The notes under the pieces were generated by a model. That model was not told the DNA's origin. It searched no databases and worked only from the letters and a program-made list of their open reading frames with translations. A stretch of 64,000 nucleotides of DNA, taken from positions 372,001-436,000 of the forward strand of contig NZ_NWTI01000002.1 of NCBI RefSeq assembly GCF_002531575.1. Direction: 5' to 3'. This stretch comes from Bradyrhizobium sp. Y36. GTDB lineage: Bacteria; Pseudomonadota; Alphaproteobacteria; Rhizobiales; Xanthobacteraceae. Shown one piece after another: positions 55,462-64,000 of this stretch; the first letter of the stretch is position 1; every line of letters begins with the position of its first letter. The position numbers and the translations under genes are program-made.

Positions 55462-56793
55462 ATGGCCTCTGCAGCGGAACAACTGGCAGCCAATCTCAAT
55501 TTCGGTGCGTTTGCCAAGGCTGACGAACTGAAGAAGCGCATCTGGTTCACCCTGGGTGCGCTGCTCGTTTATCGGCTCGGGACCTACATCCCGCTGCCCG
55601 GCATCGATCCCAACATCTGGGAGCAGGTGTTCCGCTCGCAGGCGGGCGGCATCCTCGGCATGTTCAACATGTTCGCCGGCGGCGGCATCCACCGCATGGC
55701 GATCTTTGCGCTGAACATCATGCCGTACATCTCGGCGTCGATCATCATCCAGCTCCTCACCACCGTCTCGCCGCAGCTCGAGGCGCTGAAGAAGGAAGGC
55801 GAGTCCGGCCGCAAGCTGCTGAACCAGTACACGCGCTATCTCACCGTGATTCTGGCAGCGTTCCAGTCCTACGGCATTGCCGTGGGCCTCGAGGGCGCCG
55901 GCAACGTCGTCAGCGATCCCGGCATGTTCTTCCGCCTGTCGACCGCGATCACGCTGACCGGCGGCACCATGTTCCTGATGTGGCTGGGCGAGCAGATCAC
56001 CTCGCGCGGCATCGGCAATGGCATCTCCCTGATCATCCTCGCCGGCATCGTCGCCGAGCTGCCTGCCGCGCTCGCCAACATGCTCGAGCTCGGCCGCCAG
56101 GGCGCGATGTCGACCGGACTGATCCTGGTCGTGATCATCATGGCGGTGGCCGTGATCGCCTTCATCGTGTTCATGGAGCGCGCCCAGCGCCGCCTCCTGA
56201 TCCAGTATCCGAAGCGCCAGGTCGGCAACAAGATGTTCGAAGGCCAGTCCTCGCATCTGCCGCTCAAGCTCAACACCTCCGGCGTGATCCCGCCGATCTT
56301 CGCGTCCTCGCTGCTGTTGCTGCCGACCACGGTGGCGAACTTCAACGCGGGCAGTGGGCCGGAGTGGTTCCAGTGGATCACCACCCAGCTCGGCCACGGC
56401 CGTCCGCTGTTCCTGATCATGTATCTGGCGCTGATCGTGTTCTTCGCCTTCTTCTACACCGCGATCGTGTTCAACCCGACCGAGACCGCGGACAATCTGA
56501 AGAAGCACGGCGGCTTCATTCCGGGCATCCGTCCGGGCGAGCGCACCGCGGAATACATCGACTACGTGCTGTCGCGCATCACCGTGCTCGGTGCGGTTTA
56601 CCTCGCGATCGTCTGCTTGATCCCGGAGATCCTGATCTCGTACGCCTCGGTGCCGTTCTACTTCGGCGGTACCTCTCTGCTGATCGTCGTCAGCGTCACC
56701 ATGGATACCGTGGCGCAGGTGCAGGGCTATCTGCTGGCGCACCAGTATGAAGGCCTGATCCGCAAATCGAAGCTGCGCGGCCGCCGTCGCTAG
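55462..56793 (+). CDS. secY: Preprotein translocase subunit SecY
   Basis: A 443-residue SecY with ten hydrophobic helices, plug-region residues in IFALNIMPYISASIIIQLL, and cytoplasmic loops with RRLLIQYPKRQVG and FIPGIRPGERTAEY. It is the channel of the Sec translocon in the inner membrane, partnered by SecE encoded at 22607. AGGCGGCGGGAGA lies upstream. Confidence 0.97.
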   Translation: MASAAEQLAANLNFGAFAKADELKKRIWFTLGALLVYRLGTYIPLPGIDPNIWEQVFRSQAGGILGMFNMFAGGGIHRMAIFALNIMPYISASIIIQLLTTVSPQLEALKKEGESGRKLLNQYTRYLTVILAAFQSYGIAVGLEGAGNVVSDPGMFFRLSTAITLTGGTMFLMWLGEQITSRGIGNGISLIILAGIVAELPAALANMLELGRQGAMSTGLILVVIIMAVAVIAFIVFMERAQRRLLIQYPKRQVGNKMFEGQSSHLPLKLNTSGVIPPIFASSLLLLPTTVANFNAGSGPEWFQWITTQLGHGRPLFLIMYLALIVFFAFFYTAIVFNPTETADNLKKHGGFIPGIRPGERTAEYIDYVLSRITVLGAVYLAIVCLIPEILISYASVPFYFGGTSLLIVVSVTMDTVAQVQGYLLAHQYEGLIRKSKLRGRRR

Positions 56794-56809
56794 CGCTGCG
56801 GCGTCATGA

Positions 56810-56830
56810 GGCGGCGCGTTTCGCGCCGCC
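56810..56830 (+). terminator. Strong hairpin after secY without U-tract
   Basis: GGCGGCGCG (56810-56818) pairs perfectly with CGCGCCGCC (56822-56830) around TTT, 17 bases after the secY stop. A second inverted repeat GCGATCGA/TCGATCGC follows at about 56867-56890. Lack of a T-run makes termination uncertain. Confidence 0.45.
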
Positions 56831-56941
56831 GATTCGCCGCGCGAACAACGCGCGGCGCCGCGCGAAGGCGATCGATCAACTGCTCGATCGCACCGGCAGG
56901 GCTGATTTCACTGCAGCGCAATCACTGATTTCAAAGCCTTC

Positions 56942-56971
56942 TTGGCGTCCACCCATCTGCTCCCCTATGAT
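56942..56971 (+). promoter_or_regulatory. Candidate promoter for adk
   Basis: TTGGCG (56942-56947) and TATGAT (56966-56971) with 18-base spacing, about 100 bases upstream of the adk ATG. Its presence suggests adk can be expressed apart from the spc genes. Confidence 0.5.
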
Positions 56972-57069
56972 ATGGGTAGCGGTGCAACGCCGATTATGGT
57001 TTGCACTGTTCTTGGACTTCAAACACAGGTGCGCGACGTATCGCTCACCAATCCGGGGGGCGTACGCCG

Positions 57070-57972
57070 ATGAGAATTATACTTCTGGGACCGCCGGGGT
57101 CGGGCAAGGGGACGCAGGCGCAGCTCTTGGTGCAGCGCCATGGCATCGTCCAGCTCTCGACCGGCGAGATGCTGCGCGCCGCGGTTGCGGCCGGCACGCC
57201 GGTCGGGCTGAAGGCCAAGGAGATCATGGCCAGCGGCGCCCTCGTGCCCGACGAGGTCGTGGTCGGAATTATTTCCGATCGGATCGACCAGCCGGACGCC
57301 CAGAACGGTTTCATCCTCGACGGCTTCCCGCGCACCGTGCCGCAGGCCGAAGCGCTGGACGAGCTGCTCAAGAACAAGCGCCTCAAGCTCGACGCCGTGA
57401 TCGAGCTCCGCGTCAACGAGAGCGCGCTTCTGAGTCGGGTCGAGACCCGCGTTGCCCAGATGCGCGAGCGCGGGGAGGAGGTCCGACTCGATGACACCCC
57501 GGAGGTCCTGACCAAGCGGTTAGCCAACTACCGCAGCCAGACGGAACCGCTGATTCACTACTATTCCGAGCGGCGGAAGCTTTCGACCATCGACGGTATG
57601 ATGGCCATCGACGAGGTCACCCGCGCCATCGACCGCCAGCTCCAGGCGCTGGGGGCGGCCGAGGCGAAAACCCAGACCAAGGGGACGACCAAGAGCGCGG
57701 CCAAGAAAGCCCCCGCCAAGAAAGCCAAGGCGGCGAAGAAATCGGCCAAAAAGCCGGCGAAAGCCGCCAAAAAGGCCGCTAAATCGGCTAAAACCGCCAA
57801 ACAGGCGGCCAAGAAGGCCGTGAAGGCGCCCAAGAAGGCGGCCAAGAAAACCGTCAAGAAAGCCGTCAAGAACGCGGCGAAGAAGGCAGCCAAGAAGACC
57901 GCCGGGAAGGCGGTCAAAAAGGGGGCCAGGAAAGCTGCAAAAAAGGTCACGAAAAAGCGAGCCAAGCGCTAG
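57070..57972 (+). CDS. adk: Adenylate kinase with histone-H1-like C-terminal tail
   Basis: A 300-residue protein. Residues 1-195 are a short-LID adenylate kinase: P-loop GPPGSGKGT (7-15), FILDGFPRT (81-89), and a short loop in place of the zinc or long LID before [18 protein letters not shown]. It interconverts ATP and AMP with two ADP. Residues 201-300 are an added tail of AKKA/KKAAK units; by my count 40 Lys and 32 Ala in these 100 residues, resembling histone H1 or AlgP-type tails. I chose ATG 57070 ([10 protein letters not shown]). It stands between secY and rpsM, where E. coli has rpmJ. Confidence 0.95.
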   Translation: MRIILLGPPGSGKGTQAQLLVQRHGIVQLSTGEMLRAAVAAGTPVGLKAKEIMASGALVPDEVVVGIISDRIDQPDAQNGFILDGFPRTVPQAEALDELLKNKRLKLDAVIELRVNESALLSRVETRVAQMRERGEEVRLDDTPEVLTKRLANYRSQTEPLIHYYSERRKLSTIDGMMAIDEVTRAIDRQLQALGAAEAKTQTKGTTKSAAKKAPAKKAKAAKKSAKKPAKAAKKAAKSAKTAKQAAKKAVKAPKKAAKKTVKKAVKNAAKKAAKKTAGKAVKKGARKAAKKVTKKRAKR

Positions 57973-57978
57973 CAGCGG

Positions 57979-58008
57979 TTGACGAAAGCCCCCGGAATCC
58001 CCTAATAA
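57979..58008 (+). promoter_or_regulatory. Promoter for the alpha group (rpsM-rpsK-rpoA-rplQ)
   Basis: TTGACG (57979-57984) and TAATAA (58003-58008) with 18-base spacing, starting 7 bases after the adk stop. A leader of about 140 bases follows, with a GTGTTC/GAACAC inverted repeat (about 58074-58093). Confidence 0.7.
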
Positions 58009-58157
58009 GCCCCGCATCCAAGTCGGATAGTTTCAGACGATGCCGGGCCCCAGGAAGACCGGGGGTGGGCGTCGTGTTCGCGTTTGTGAACACCTGCCCG
58101 AGAACACAAGCACTTAAAGCCCGGTCCTGACGAGGATCGGCGACAGGAGAGAAGGCC

Positions 58158-58526
58158 GTGGCCCGTATTGCCGGCGTGAACATTCCCACCAACAAGCGCG
58201 TGCTGATCGCGCTCCAGTACATCCATGGCATCGGTCAGAAGATCGCTGGTGAGATCCTGGAGAAGGTGAAGATCCCCGTGGATCGTCGCGTCAATCAGCT
58301 CAGCGATGCCGAAGTGCTGCAGATCCGCGAAGTGATCGACCGCGACTATCTCGTCGAGGGCGACCTGCGCCGCGAGGTCGGCATCAACATCAAGCGTCTG
58401 ATGGACCTCGGCTGCTATCGCGGCCTGCGTCATCGTCGCGGTCTGCCGGTGCGCGGCCAGCGTACCCACACCAATGCGCGCACGCGCAAGGGTCCGGCGA
58501 AGGCCATCGCCGGTAAGAAGAAGTAA
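58158..58526 (+). CDS. rpsM: 30S ribosomal protein S13
   Basis: A 122-residue S13 with [20 protein letters not shown] at the start and [20 protein letters not shown] near the end. The start is GTG, with AGGAGA 7 bases upstream. It makes head contacts with S19 and the 50S bridge. Confidence 0.96.
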   Translation: MARIAGVNIPTNKRVLIALQYIHGIGQKIAGEILEKVKIPVDRRVNQLSDAEVLQIREVIDRDYLVEGDLRREVGINIKRLMDLGCYRGLRHRRGLPVRGQRTHTNARTRKGPAKAIAGKKK

Positions 58527-58648
58527 GTTTTCGCATCTCATCGCGGCGTGTGGCGAAAGGGGATGACCCGTTCGCCACGCGCTTTTCGTTCCACAGGTGT
58601 AGCCGCTGGCATTACGGCGGCGTTTGAGATCTTCAGGAAAGGGACTCA

Positions 58649-59038
58649 ATGGGCAAGGAAGCCACCCGCGTTCGCCGTCGCGAGCGCAAGAACATCGCCT
58701 CCGGCGTTGCGCACGTGAACTCGTCGTTCAACAACACGACCATCACCATCACCGACGCGCAGGGCAACACGATTGCCTGGTCCTCCGCCGGCACGATGGG
58801 CTTCAAGGGCTCGCGCAAGTCGACCCCGTACGCGGCGCAGGTCGCCGCCGAGGACGTGTCGAAGAAGGCGCAGGAGCACGGCATGCGCACGCTGGAAGTC
58901 GAAGTCGCCGGCCCCGGTTCGGGCCGTGAGTCGGCGCTCCGTGCGCTCCAGGCCGCAGGCTTCACCGTCACCTCGATCCGCGACGTGACCACGATCCCGC
59001 ACAACGGTTGCCGTCCCCGCAAGCGTCGGCGCGTTTGA
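58649..59038 (+). CDS. rpsK: 30S ribosomal protein S11
   Basis: A 129-residue S11 with [20 protein letters not shown] and, at the C-terminus, [18 protein letters not shown]. It is part of the platform near the Shine-Dalgarno helix. The 122-base gap from rpsM has no other feature. Confidence 0.97.
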   Translation: MGKEATRVRRRERKNIASGVAHVNSSFNNTTITITDAQGNTIAWSSAGTMGFKGSRKSTPYAAQVAAEDVSKKAQEHGMRTLEVEVAGPGSGRESALRALQAAGFTVTSIRDVTTIPHNGCRPRKRRRV

Positions 59039-59150
59039 TACCGAGTTGCGGGTGCATCGACGCCCGCAATGACTTTTGCAAGAAGCCGCCGGTGCGACCT
59101 GCGGCCTTTCTCCAACGCCAGTGTCTGCAATGGCAGTTCGACTGGCCTGT

Positions 59151-60182
59151 ATGGGTGAAACAGTGACGATCCAGAAAAATTGGCAAGAACTGATTCGGCC
59201 GAACAAGCTCCAGGTGCAGCCCGGCAGCGATTCCTCGCGTTTCGCGACCATCGTCGCCGAGCCGCTCGAGCGTGGTTTCGGCCAGACCCTCGGCAACGCG
59301 CTTCGCCGCATCCTGCTCTCCTCGCTCCAGGGCGCGGCGGTGCAGTCGGTGCACATCGACGGCGTGCTGCACGAGTTCTCCTCGATCGCGGGCGTCCGTG
59401 AGGACGTCACCGACATCGTGCTCAACATCAAGGACATCGCGATCAAGATGCAGGGCGAAGGCCCCAAGCGCATGGTCGTGAAGAAGTCGGGCCCGGGCAC
59501 TGTCACCGCCGGTGACATCCAGACCGTCGGCGACGTCGTCGTGCTGAACCCGGACCTGCAGATCTGCACGCTCGACGAGGGCGCCGAGATCCGCATGGAG
59601 TTCACGGTCTCGACCGGCAAGGGCTACGTGCCCGCCGAGCGCAACCGTCCCGAGGACGCGCCGATCGGCCTGATCCCGGTCGACAGCCTGTACTCGCCGG
59701 TCCGCAAGGTCTCCTACAAGGTCGAGAACACCCGCGAGGGCCAGATCCTCGACTACGACAAGCTGACCATGACGATCGAGACCAACGGCGCGATCTCGCC
59801 GGATGACTCGGTGGCTTATGCCGCCCGCATCCTCCAGGATCAGCTCAACGTGTTCGTCAACTTCGAAGAGCCGCGCAAGGAAGTCGCCCAGGAGATCATC
59901 CCGGACCTCGCCTTCAACCCGGCCTTCCTCAAGAAGGTGGACGAGCTCGAGCTGTCGGTGCGTTCGGCCAACTGCTTGAAGAACGACAACATCGTCTACA
60001 TCGGCGACCTCGTGCAGAAGAGCGAAGCGGAAATGCTCCGCACCCCGAACTTCGGCCGCAAGTCGCTGAACGAGATCAAGGAAGTGCTGGCCCAGATGGG
60101 TCTGCATCTCGGCATGGAAGTGCCGGGCTGGCCGCCGGAGAACATCGACGAGCTCGCCAAGCGCTTCGAGGATCACTACTGA
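59151..60182 (+). CDS. rpoA: RNA polymerase subunit alpha
   Basis: A 343-residue alpha subunit. The N-terminal assembly domain has [19 protein letters not shown]; the C-terminal domain that contacts DNA and activators has [20 protein letters not shown] and [15 protein letters not shown] chose ATG 59151 (MGETVTIQ); the in-frame GTG at 59163 is an alternative. It forms the dimer on which beta and beta prime assemble. Confidence 0.97.
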   Translation: MGETVTIQKNWQELIRPNKLQVQPGSDSSRFATIVAEPLERGFGQTLGNALRRILLSSLQGAAVQSVHIDGVLHEFSSIAGVREDVTDIVLNIKDIAIKMQGEGPKRMVVKKSGPGTVTAGDIQTVGDVVVLNPDLQICTLDEGAEIRMEFTVSTGKGYVPAERNRPEDAPIGLIPVDSLYSPVRKVSYKVENTREGQILDYDKLTMTIETNGAISPDDSVAYAARILQDQLNVFVNFEEPRKEVAQEIIPDLAFNPAFLKKVDELELSVRSANCLKNDNIVYIGDLVQKSEAEMLRTPNFGRKSLNEIKEVLAQMGLHLGMEVPGWPPENIDELAKRFEDHY

Positions 60183-60190
60183 GAAATCGT

Positions 60191-60266
60191 CGTTCCGGGG
60201 CGGCTCGCGAGAGCCGAACCCGGAACCTCGAGATTCCGGATCGTCGCTTCGCGCCGTCCGGAATGA
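60191..60266. repeat. Double-palindrome repeat (REP/BIME-like) between rpoA and rplQ
   Basis: The first stem pairs GTTCCGGG and CGGCTC with GAGCCG and CCCGGAAC around GCGA. The second pairs ATTCCGGA with TCCGGAAT, and CTCGAG lies between them. This two-hairpin layout matches repeated intergenic palindromes I recall from Bradyrhizobium and Rhodopseudomonas. Confidence 0.6.
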
Positions 60267-60348
60267 CTGACAGGGCGAACGCAGGCAGCCCACCTGAGCA
60301 ACATGTCCGACGAACCGTCGCGGCAGTTCTAAAACAAGGAATAGTTAC

Positions 60349-60765
60349 ATGCGTCACGGCAAGGTTCATCGGAAGCTCAACCGCACGGCCGAGCATCGCC
60401 GCGCGATGTTCGCGAACATGTGCGCCGCGCTGATCAAGCACGAGCAGATCGTCACCACGCTGCCGAAGGCCAAGGAGCTTCGTCCGATCGTCGAGAAGCT
60501 CGTCACCCTCGGCAAGAAGGGCGGCCTCTCCATGCGTCGCCAGGCCATCTCCGAGATGCGCGACAAGGACCAGGTCAAGAAGCTGTTTGACGTGCTGGCG
60601 CCCCGCTACAAGGATCGCCAGGGCGGCTACACCCGCATCATCAAGGCCGGCTTCCGCTACGGCGACAACGCCGCGATGGCCGTGATCGAGTTCGTCGATC
60701 GCGACGTCGATGCCAAGGGCCAGGATTCCGGTCCGGTGCAGGAAAAGGAAGCCGAGGCGGCGTGA
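60349..60765 (+). CDS. rplQ: 50S ribosomal protein L17
   Basis: A 138-residue L17 with [20 protein letters not shown] at the start, [17 protein letters not shown] and a C-terminal acidic tail (QEKEAEAA) beyond the E. coli length. It lies at the tunnel exit. It ends the alpha group, followed by a terminator. Confidence 0.96.
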   Translation: MRHGKVHRKLNRTAEHRRAMFANMCAALIKHEQIVTTLPKAKELRPIVEKLVTLGKKGGLSMRRQAISEMRDKDQVKKLFDVLAPRYKDRQGGYTRIIKAGFRYGDNAAMAVIEFVDRDVDAKGQDSGPVQEKEAEAA

Positions 60766-60787
60766 GCCGACCGGCCTGAGGTTTTCG

Positions 60788-60816
60788 AAAGCGGCGCCCC
60801 TGGGCGCCGCTTTTTT
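60788..60816 (+). terminator. Intrinsic terminator after rplQ
   Basis: AAAGCGGCGCC (60788-60798) pairs with GGCGCCGCTTT (60803-60813) around CCTG, and the T-run continues to 60816. It closes the long ribosomal array. Confidence 0.92.
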
Positions 60817-60883
60817 GTATGGCGCGGCGGTATCTCATGCAGCGCATCGTCTGATGAACGCGATTCCGGTCGGAGGCCTTTCG

Positions 60884-61723
60884 ATGAGGATTGTGTGGGG
60901 GATCGTGCTGGCGCTCGCGACGTCGCCGGCCTCCGGGGAGACGCTGGTCGAGCGCGGCGCCTATCTCGTCGGCAACGTGATGGTCTGCCATAATTGCCAC
61001 ACGCCGCGCGGGCCGCAGGGCCCCGATCTCTCGCGCGCGCTCTCGGGCGGCAGCCAGATCTTCGAAGAATCCCGCTTCAAGGTCTCCGGCTCCAACATCA
61101 CGCCGGACAAGGACACTGGAATCGGCCGCTGGAGCGATGCCGAGCTGAAGCGGTTTCTGGTCAGCGGCATGAGGCCCGATGGCACCAGGGTGGCGCCGAT
61201 CATGCCGACGTCGTTCTACGATGTGCTCACGGCACGCGATCTCGACGCGCTCACGGCTTACCTGCGCTCGGTGCCGGCGGTACGCCACGAGGTGCCGGCG
61301 CCTGAGTACAGGATGGCGTCGAAGCCGGAGACGCCGACCTACGCCGGCAAGCAGGCCAGCGAGGCCGAGCTGAGCGACACGCTGGCGCGCGGCCGATACC
61401 TGCTGACCATTGCCCATTGCCTGGAGTGCCACACGCCGGAGGGGGCATCCGCCGTGCATGATTTCGCCGGCGCGAGCGGCAAGGGCGGCCGCACCTTCAA
61501 GGGACCGTGGGGCGAATCCGTCTCCGCCAACATCACCTCCGATCCCGCCGCCGGCCTTGGCCGGTGGAGCGACGACGAAATCAAACGTGCGATTACGCAG
61601 GGCGTTGCGCGCGACGGGCACAAGCTGAAGCCGCCGATGGCCTATGCTGCCTATGCCGGCATGACGGCGCAGGATCTCGATGCCATCGTCGCCTTCCTCA
61701 GAACGCTGCCGCCGCGGAGCTAG
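60884..61723 (+). CDS. Two-haem periplasmic cytochrome c
   Basis: A 279-residue secreted protein. Residues 1-18 form a signal peptide (MRIVWGIVLALATSPASG). Two CxxCH haem sites follow: CHNCH at 35-39 and CLECH near residue 184, each in a repeat containing GRWSD and later a Met-rich loop, so the protein is two fused class I-like domains. The family often passes electrons from periplasmic alcohol, aldehyde or sorbitol dehydrogenases. I chose ATG 60884, with GGAGG 7 bases upstream; ATG 60854 is less likely. Confidence 0.85.
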   Translation: MRIVWGIVLALATSPASGETLVERGAYLVGNVMVCHNCHTPRGPQGPDLSRALSGGSQIFEESRFKVSGSNITPDKDTGIGRWSDAELKRFLVSGMRPDGTRVAPIMPTSFYDVLTARDLDALTAYLRSVPAVRHEVPAPEYRMASKPETPTYAGKQASEAELSDTLARGRYLLTIAHCLECHTPEGASAVHDFAGASGKGGRTFKGPWGESVSANITSDPAAGLGRWSDDEIKRAITQGVARDGHKLKPPMAYAAYAGMTAQDLDAIVAFLRTLPPRS

Positions 61724-61802
61724 CTCCTCACGCGTCGGTGAGGGACGATTGAAGCTGCTACGCAGCGCACGATATCTCCGTCAGCCTCAATGGAGATGAT
61801 TC

Positions 61803-62591
61803 ATGAAGATCGACCTTTCCGGAAAGACTGCCCTCGTCACCGGCTCGACCGCCGGCATCGGCCAAGCCATCGCCAAGGGCCTGGCAGCCTCCGGGGCCAG
61901 CGTCGTGATCAACGGCCGCGGCCAGGACAAGGTCGATGCGGCCGTGGGCAAGCTGGAAGCGGCGGGCACCAAGGTCCGCGGCATCGCCGCCGACGTCTCG
62001 ACGGCTGCGGGCTGCAAGGCGCTGGTCGCGGCGCTGCCCGAGGTCGACATCCTCATCAACAACGCCGGCATCTTCGAGCCCAAGGATTTCTTCGAGATTC
62101 CGGACGAGGATTGGAGCCGCTTCTTCGAGGTCAACGTGATGAGCGGCGTTCGGCTGGCGCGGGCCTACATGAAGGGCATGCTCAAGCGCAATTGGGGCCG
62201 CATCGTCTTCATCTCATCGGAGTCCGGGCTCAACATTCCCGTCGAGATGATCCACTACGGCATGAGCAAGACGGCCCAGCTCTCGGTCGCGCGCGGTCTC
62301 GCCCAGCTCACCCGCGGCACCGGCGTCACCGTCAATTCCGTGCTGCCGGGTCCGACCATGTCGGAGGGAGTCGAGACCTTTGTGAAGGATCTGGCGAAGC
62401 AGAACGGCCAGTCGGTCGACGAAGCCGCCGCAAATTTCGTCAAGCAGCATCGTCCGAGCTCCCTGCTGCAACGCTTCGCCAGCGTGGACGAGATCGCCAA
62501 CATAGTGGTCTATGTCGCCTCGAAGCAGGCGTCCGCCACCAACGGCGCGGCGCTGCGCGCGGAAGGCGGCATCGTCAATACCATCGCCTGA
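61803..62591 (+). CDS. SDR-family NAD(P)-dependent oxidoreductase
   Basis: A 262-residue classical short-chain dehydrogenase: TGSTAGIGQAIA near residue 13, NNAG near residue 87, the catalytic Ser in FISSESGLNI and YGMSKTAQ with the YxxxK pair. Substrate unknown. It is probably co-transcribed with the DUF1330 gene that follows after 8 bases. Confidence 0.88.
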   Translation: MKIDLSGKTALVTGSTAGIGQAIAKGLAASGASVVINGRGQDKVDAAVGKLEAAGTKVRGIAADVSTAAGCKALVAALPEVDILINNAGIFEPKDFFEIPDEDWSRFFEVNVMSGVRLARAYMKGMLKRNWGRIVFISSESGLNIPVEMIHYGMSKTAQLSVARGLAQLTRGTGVTVNSVLPGPTMSEGVETFVKDLAKQNGQSVDEAAANFVKQHRPSSLLQRFASVDEIANIVVYVASKQASATNGAALRAEGGIVNTIA

Positions 62592-62599
62592 GGCCGTGC

Positions 62600-62896
62600 A
62601 TGGCAGCCTATGTGATCTCCGAAGTCGAGATGCGCGATCCCGATGGCTTCGAGGCCTACCGCGCACTCGCCGCCACGACGATCGCGCAGTACGGCGGGCG
62701 TTATCTCGTCCGCGGCGGCAAAGCCGAGCTTGCCGAAGGCAATTTGCCGCCGAAGGCCATCGTCATCGTCGAATTCGCATCGATGGCGCGGCTGAAGGAG
62801 TGGTACGCCTCGCCGGAATATGCCGAGGCGCTCAAGCTGCGGCAGACGGCGCTCGAGCGGCGGCTGCTGTTCGTCGAGGGGGCGACGGAATCGTAG
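62600..62896 (+). CDS. DUF1330 protein
   Basis: A 98-residue protein of the DUF1330 family (dimeric alpha-beta barrel fold): MAAYVISEVEMRDPDGFEAY at the start and WYASPEYAEALKLR in the C-terminal half. The family has no agreed function. It is closely spaced after the SDR gene and followed by the interspersed repeat. Confidence 0.85.
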   Translation: MAAYVISEVEMRDPDGFEAYRALAATTIAQYGGRYLVRGGKAELAEGNLPPKAIVIVEFASMARLKEWYASPEYAEALKLRQTALERRLLFVEGATES

Positions 62897-62921
62897 CTGC
62901 CCCAGGATGAGCAAAGCGAAG

Positions 62922-62987
62922 CGTGCCCACCCTTGTCGCGAATTGGAGAAAGATGGTGGGCACGGCGCAAGCGCGCCTTTGCCCACC
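62922..62987. repeat. Interspersed palindromic repeat (three-arm)
   Basis: CGTGCCCACC (62922-62931), GGTGGGCACG (62955-62964) and TGCCCACC (62980-62987) can form two alternative hairpins sharing the middle arm. I recall near-identical elements (GATGGTGGGCACGGCGCAAG) as very common intergenic repeats in Bradyrhizobium; unchecked here. It lies between convergent genes and may end both transcripts. Confidence 0.65.
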
Positions 62988-63009
62988 CTACGCACCGACG
63001 TTGTCGCCG

Positions 63010-64000
63010 CTACCACCCCTCCAGCACGATCTTGCCGCGCGACTTGCCGCTCTCGAGCAGCGCATGCGCGCGCTTGAGGTTGGCGGCGTTGATGGTGCCA
63101 AACGTCTGGTCGAGCGTGGTGCGCAGCACGCCCTTGTCGATGAGGTCGGCGACGTCATTGAGCAGGTGATGCTGCGCGATCATGTCCGGTGTCTGGAACG
63201 AGGAGCGCGTGAACATCGATTCCCAGTGCACCGAGATGGCCTTGCCCTTGAATGCGGCAATCGTGAACTCCGGGGGATCGTCGATCAGGCCGAACCGGCC
63301 CTGCGGCGCCATGAAATCCGCGATGCTCTTGTAGTGTTGGTCGGTGAAGGTGAGGCTCGCCACCAGCGCGATCGGCGGCAGCTTGAGCTTCTCGATCTGC
63401 TCCTTCATCGGCTTGCCGTGGTCGATCACCGCGTGCGCGCCGAGATCGAGGCACCATTTTTGCGACTCCGGCCGCGTCGCGGTCGCGAGCACGGTGAGGC
63501 CGGTGAGGCGGCGCGCGAGCTGGATCAGGATCGAGCCGACGCCGCCGGCGCCGCCCGTGATCAGCAGCGTGCGCGGATCGACACTCTTGCCCGGCACCGC
63601 GCCGAGCCGGTCGAACAGCAATTCCCAGGCGGTGATGGAGGTGAGGGGAAGGGCGGCGGCCTGCGCAAACGAGAGAGACTTCGGCTTGTTGCCGACGATG
63701 CGCTCGTCGACCAGATGGAATTCGGCGTTGGTGCCCTGGCGCAGGATCGAGCCCGCGTAAAACACCTCGTCACCCGGCTTGAACAGCGTGACCTCGGGCC
63801 CGACGGCATCGACCACGCCGGCCGCGTCATAACCCAGAATCTTGGTCTCGCCCTCGGGCGGCGCGGCACGCTTGCGCACCTTGTAATCGACCGGATTGGC
63901 GGAGATCGCTTTCACGGCGACGCGGATGTCGCGCCCTTTGGGCTCGGGCTTTGCGGTCTCGAAATCGAACAGTGAATTCGCGTCCTCGATCGGAAGCGAT
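63010..64000 (-). CDS. Zinc-type alcohol dehydrogenase family protein (N-terminus outside window)
   Basis: A medium-chain dehydrogenase/reductase open to the right edge. Visible from the edge inward are SLPIEDANSLFDFE, AISANPVDYKVRK, LGYDAAGVVDAVG, then ITGGAGGVGSILIQLARR for cofactor binding and a C-terminal AHALLESGKSRGKIVLE. The layout is that of the quinone-oxidoreductase-like zinc-type ADH group, which usually lacks catalytic zinc ligands. A GTG at 63915 is in frame, but the reading continues in good family sequence upstream, so the true start is beyond 64000. Confidence 0.85.
   Translation of the reverse strand, partial: SLPIEDANSLFDFETAKPEPKGRDIRVAVKAISANPVDYKVRKRAAPPEGETKILGYDAAGVVDAVGPEVTLFKPGDEVFYAGSILRQGTNAEFHLVDERIVGNKPKSLSFAQAAALPLTSITAWELLFDRLGAVPGKSVDPRTLLITGGAGGVGSILIQLARRLTGLTVLATATRPESQKWCLDLGAHAVIDHGKPMKEQIEKLKLPPIALVASLTFTDQHYKSIADFMAPQGRFGLIDDPPEFTIAAFKGKAISVHWESMFTRSSFQTPDMIAQHHLLNDVADLIDKGVLRTTLDQTFGTINAANLKRAHALLESGKSRGKIVLEGW

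Overview
This window is chromosomal DNA from a high-GC alphaproteobacterium. Bradyrhizobium, or a close relative in the Nitrobacteraceae, is the likely source. That inference rests on the GC-rich third codon positions, the Bradyrhizobium-type ribosomal proteins (for example an L10 beginning at GTG with MERAAKK), the short-LID adenylate kinase, and palindromic intergenic repeats that I recall from that genus. No database search was possible.

Region 1 (about 277-22250) is an accessory sugar and surface-polysaccharide island. Positions 277-19109 hold eighteen minus-strand genes, many joined by overlapping stop and start codons, and 19252-22250 holds three plus-strand genes. Together they encode a split transketolase, a SIS-domain phosphosugar isomerase, a nucleotidyltransferase-PfkB kinase fusion, a HAD phosphatase, an APH-type phosphotransferase, two NAD-dependent epimerases/dehydratases and two DegT/DnrJ-type PLP enzymes. 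They also encode the rare 'sporadic carbohydrate cluster' pair (an LIC12192-like protein and a 2OG-Fe(II) oxygenase), a WbuC-type cupin, several methyltransferases, a Gfo/Idh/MocA oxidoreductase, two paralogous UPF0104/flippase-like membrane proteins and a large polytopic membrane protein. The gene set resembles an ADP/GDP-heptose activation pathway fed by its own transketolase and followed by amination, oxidation and methylation. I infer that it makes an unusual NDP-sugar for LPS or capsule. No classical glycosyltransferase, Wzx or Wzy was recognised inside the window.

Region 2 (about 22404-36164) is the secE-nusG / rplKA / rplJL / rpoBC block. A near-consensus sigma-70 promoter precedes secE. 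A D-2-hydroxyacid dehydrogenase gene is inserted between rplA and rplJ, separated by a terminator-like hairpin. Strong hairpins lie in the rplJ leader, the rplL-rpoB gap and the rpoB-rpoC gap, and a canonical terminator follows rpoC.

Region 3 (36300-40551) holds two genes between rpoC and the str operon: a flavin oxidoreductase fused to a methyltransferase, and an ABC exporter with strongly acidic tails at both ends.

Region 4 (40935-60816) is the joined str-S10-spc-alpha array: rpsL, rpsG, fusA, tuf, rpsJ through rplO, secY, adk, rpsM, rpsK, rpoA and rplQ. There is no rpmJ. Adenylate kinase carries a 100-residue Lys/Ala-rich histone-H1-like tail. A canonical terminator follows rplQ.

Region 5 (60884-64000) holds a two-haem cytochrome c, an SDR oxidoreductase, a DUF1330 protein, an interspersed palindromic repeat and a zinc-type alcohol dehydrogenase cut by the right edge. 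I saw no tRNA, rRNA, CRISPR array, transposase or integrase.
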